From positions 1-64,000 of the forward strand of contig OMWS01000008.1 in the NCBI GenBank assembly GCA_900314825.1: a stretch of DNA of 64,000 nucleotides, read 5' to 3'. The first letter of the stretch is position 1, and each line of letters begins with the position of its first letter. This DNA comes from an uncultured Veillonellaceae bacterium. GTDB taxonomy: Bacteria > Bacillota > Negativicutes > Selenomonadales > Selenomonadaceae. The notes beneath the pieces are model-generated. The model was given only the letters and a program-made list of their open reading frames with translations, did not search any database and had not been told where the DNA came from. The position numbers and the translations under genes were made by a program. Below are positions 62,293-64,000 of the stretch, one piece after another.

Positions 62293-63948
62293 ATGAGCAC
62301 GGAACACGAGAAAATCCAGGCAGAGCTCGCGAAATATCAGGCGAGCGTCGAAAAGGCCATCGCACGTTTCCCAGAGCGTGACCACCTGCCGGAGCAGCGC
62401 CTCTACACGCCGCTCGACATCAAGGACACGGACTACGCGGACGAAATCAGCTTCCCGGGCGTCTATCCGTACACGCGCGGCGTCCAGCCGACGATGTATC
62501 GCGGCCGCTTCTGGACGATGCGTATGTACGCAGGCTTCTCGACGGCAGAGGAGTCGAACAAGCGCTATCGCATGCTGATCGAAAACGGCGCCACGGGCCT
62601 TTCCTGCGCATTCGACCTGCCGACGCAGATCGGCTACGACTCCGACGATCCGATTTCCGAAGGCGAAGTCGGCAAGGTCGGCGTCGCGATCGACTCGCTC
62701 GCTGATATGGAAGTCCTGTTCGACAAGATCGACCTCGGCAAAGTCTCGACGTCCATGACGATCAACGCGCCGGCTTCCGTCCTGCTCGCGATGTACATCG
62801 CTGTGGCAGAGAAGCAGGGCGTTGCTGCTGACCAGCTCCGCGGCACGATCCAGAACGATATCCTCAAAGAATACGCAGCGCGCGGCACGTATATCTTCCC
62901 GCCGCGTCCTTCCATGCGCCTCATCACGAACATCTTCGAGTATTGCTCGAAGAACGTGCCGAAGTGGAACACGATCTCCATTTCCGGCTATCATATCCGT
63001 GAAGCAGGTTCGACGGCTGCGCAGGAAATCGCCTTCACGATCGCCGACGGCATCGCATACTGCGAAGCTGCCATTAAAGCTGGCCTCCACATCGATGATT
63101 TCGCCGGCCGCCTCTCGTTCTTCTGGAACGCGCACAACAATGTCCTCGAAGAGGTTGCGAAGTTCCGCGCATCCCGCCGCATCTGGGCAAAGGTCATGAA
63201 AGAGCGCTTCCATGCTGAGAAAGACAAGTCCATGAAACTGCGTTTCCATACGCAGACGGCTGGCTCGATGCTGACGGCACAGCAGCCGAACAACAACATC
63301 GTGCGCGTCGCACTGCAGACAGCTGCTGCTGTCATGGGCGGCACGCAGTCCCTCCACACGAACTCCCGCGACGAGGCGCTTGCCCTCCCGACGCAGGAAT
63401 CCGTCACGATCGCACTCCGCACGCAGCAGATCGTCGCTTATGAGAGCGGCCTCGCCGATGTCATCGATCCGCTCGCTGGCTCGTACTACGTCGAAGCCAT
63501 GACGAACAAGCTCGAAGCTGAGGCGTGGGACTACATCCACAAGATCGACGAGATGGGCGGCGCTGTCGCGGCTATCGAGAAGGGCTACATCCAGAAAGAA
63601 ATCCAGGATTCCGCTTACAAGTGGCAGATGGACGTCGAGTCCGGCGCCCGCGTCATCGTCGGCGTCAACAAGTTCCAGATGGAAAACGAGGAGCCGCCGA
63701 AAGATCTCCTCAAAGTCGACGAGGCTGTCGGCAAGCGCCAGGTCGCGAAGCTGCATGATATGAAAGCGAAACGCGACAACGCCGCTGTCGAAGCAGCACT
63801 CAAAGACCTCAAGGCCGCTTGCGAGGACGAGAACGAAAACCTCATGCCGCATATCCTTGCTGCTGTCAAGACGTATGCGACGCTCGGCGAGATCTGCGGC
63901 GTCATGCGCAGCGTCTTCGGCGAGTATGAGGCACACGTGAACCTGTAA
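62293..63948 (+). CDS. Methylmalonyl-CoA mutase, large (catalytic) subunit
   Basis: Isomerises succinyl-CoA and methylmalonyl-CoA with adenosylcobalamin. The 551-residue chain is the TIM-barrel catalytic part only: [29 protein letters not shown] near the start, [37 protein letters not shown] and [10 protein letters not shown]. The B12-binding domain is a separate gene that begins 24 bases later. ATG 62293 has AGGAGG. Confidence 0.96.
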   Translation: MSTEHEKIQAELAKYQASVEKAIARFPERDHLPEQRLYTPLDIKDTDYADEISFPGVYPYTRGVQPTMYRGRFWTMRMYAGFSTAEESNKRYRMLIENGATGLSCAFDLPTQIGYDSDDPISEGEVGKVGVAIDSLADMEVLFDKIDLGKVSTSMTINAPASVLLAMYIAVAEKQGVAADQLRGTIQNDILKEYAARGTYIFPPRPSMRLITNIFEYCSKNVPKWNTISISGYHIREAGSTAAQEIAFTIADGIAYCEAAIKAGLHIDDFAGRLSFFWNAHNNVLEEVAKFRASRRIWAKVMKERFHAEKDKSMKLRFHTQTAGSMLTAQQPNNNIVRVALQTAAAVMGGTQSLHTNSRDEALALPTQESVTIALRTQQIVAYESGLADVIDPLAGSYYVEAMTNKLEAEAWDYIHKIDEMGGAVAAIEKGYIQKEIQDSAYKWQMDVESGARVIVGVNKFQMENEEPPKDLLKVDEAVGKRQVAKLHDMKAKRDNAAVEAALKDLKAACEDENENLMPHILAAVKTYATLGEICGVMRSVFGEYEAHVNL

Positions 63949-63972
63949 TTTCTTGTGGAGGGAAAACATAAA

Positions 63973-64000
63973 ATGGAGAAGAAAATCAGAGTCTTAGTCG
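63973..64000 (+). CDS. Methylmalonyl-CoA mutase B12-binding subunit (partial)
   Basis: Only MEKKIRVLV is inside the window. The start, the GGAGGG site and the position directly after a mutase lacking its cobalamin domain make the B12-binding subunit the natural reading. Confidence 0.7.

Overview
The window looks like chromosome of a propionate-forming member of the Selenomonadaceae (Negativicutes; Selenomonas/Mitsuokella-like). The evidence is the succinate-propionate gene pair at the right end (a Cat1/ScpC-type CoA-transferase followed by split methylmalonyl-CoA mutase), LL-diaminopimelate aminotransferase, NAD-dependent ligase, YlxM-Ffh-S16-KhpA-YlqD-RimM-TrmD order, GC-rich codon use and TTG/GTG starts. 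This placement is inferred from gene content only.

Layout. 0-2.2 kb: a chemoreceptor. 2.3-6.7 kb: a small, partly AT-rich surface-glycan or glycoprotein-sugar locus (GT2 glycosyltransferase, two left-handed beta-helix acyltransferases, a DegT-type sugar aminotransferase) with two runs of eight G. 6.8-17.3 kb: TGS-uridine kinase, glyoxalase-like protein, ligA, rpmB, a FIST sensor coupled to a GGDEF cyclase, a B12-type radical SAM protein, an AGCS amino-acid symporter and an unknown protein. 17.4-21.2 kb: potABCD polyamine transporter. 21.2-27.0 kb: dacF, the ylxM-ffh-rpsP-khpA-ylqD-rimM-trmD information-processing cluster and bioY. 39-60 kb, mostly on the + strand: dapL (minus), nudC, pepT, an amidohydrolase, def-fmt-DUF116-rsmB, a ROK remnant fused to manA, a catalytically dead P-type-ATPase-like gene, ispE, a GntR regulator, glmU, prs, a Crp/Fnr regulator, ahcY, mtaD and ftsK. 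60-64 kb: tRNA-Pro(CGG), the CoA-transferase and methylmalonyl-CoA mutase.

The most unusual region is 27.0-38.8 kb, an apparent minus-strand operon with one good promoter. It encodes a NifH-like ATPase, a NifD/K-like pair, HypF-HypC-HypD-HypE and a second NifD/K-like pair. It is not a nitrogen-fixation locus: no nifB/E/N and no obvious FeMo-cofactor ligands were seen. It contains the Fe(CN)2CO-making half of the hydrogenase maturation set without HypA, HypB or any hydrogenase in the window. The reductase probably serves both heterodimers.

The same 11 kb carries nine copies of a roughly 125-180 bp hairpin element, all in one orientation. None was noticed elsewhere in the window. Arms differ in sequence between copies but keep pairing within each copy. 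Five copies lie inside genes as open-frame insertions adding roughly 40-60 codons, and four fill the leader and intercistronic gaps. The two locations use two distinguishable versions of the internal loop. This resembles the Rickettsia palindromic elements in behaviour; I do not recognise the sequence and regard it as the best candidate for something undescribed here.
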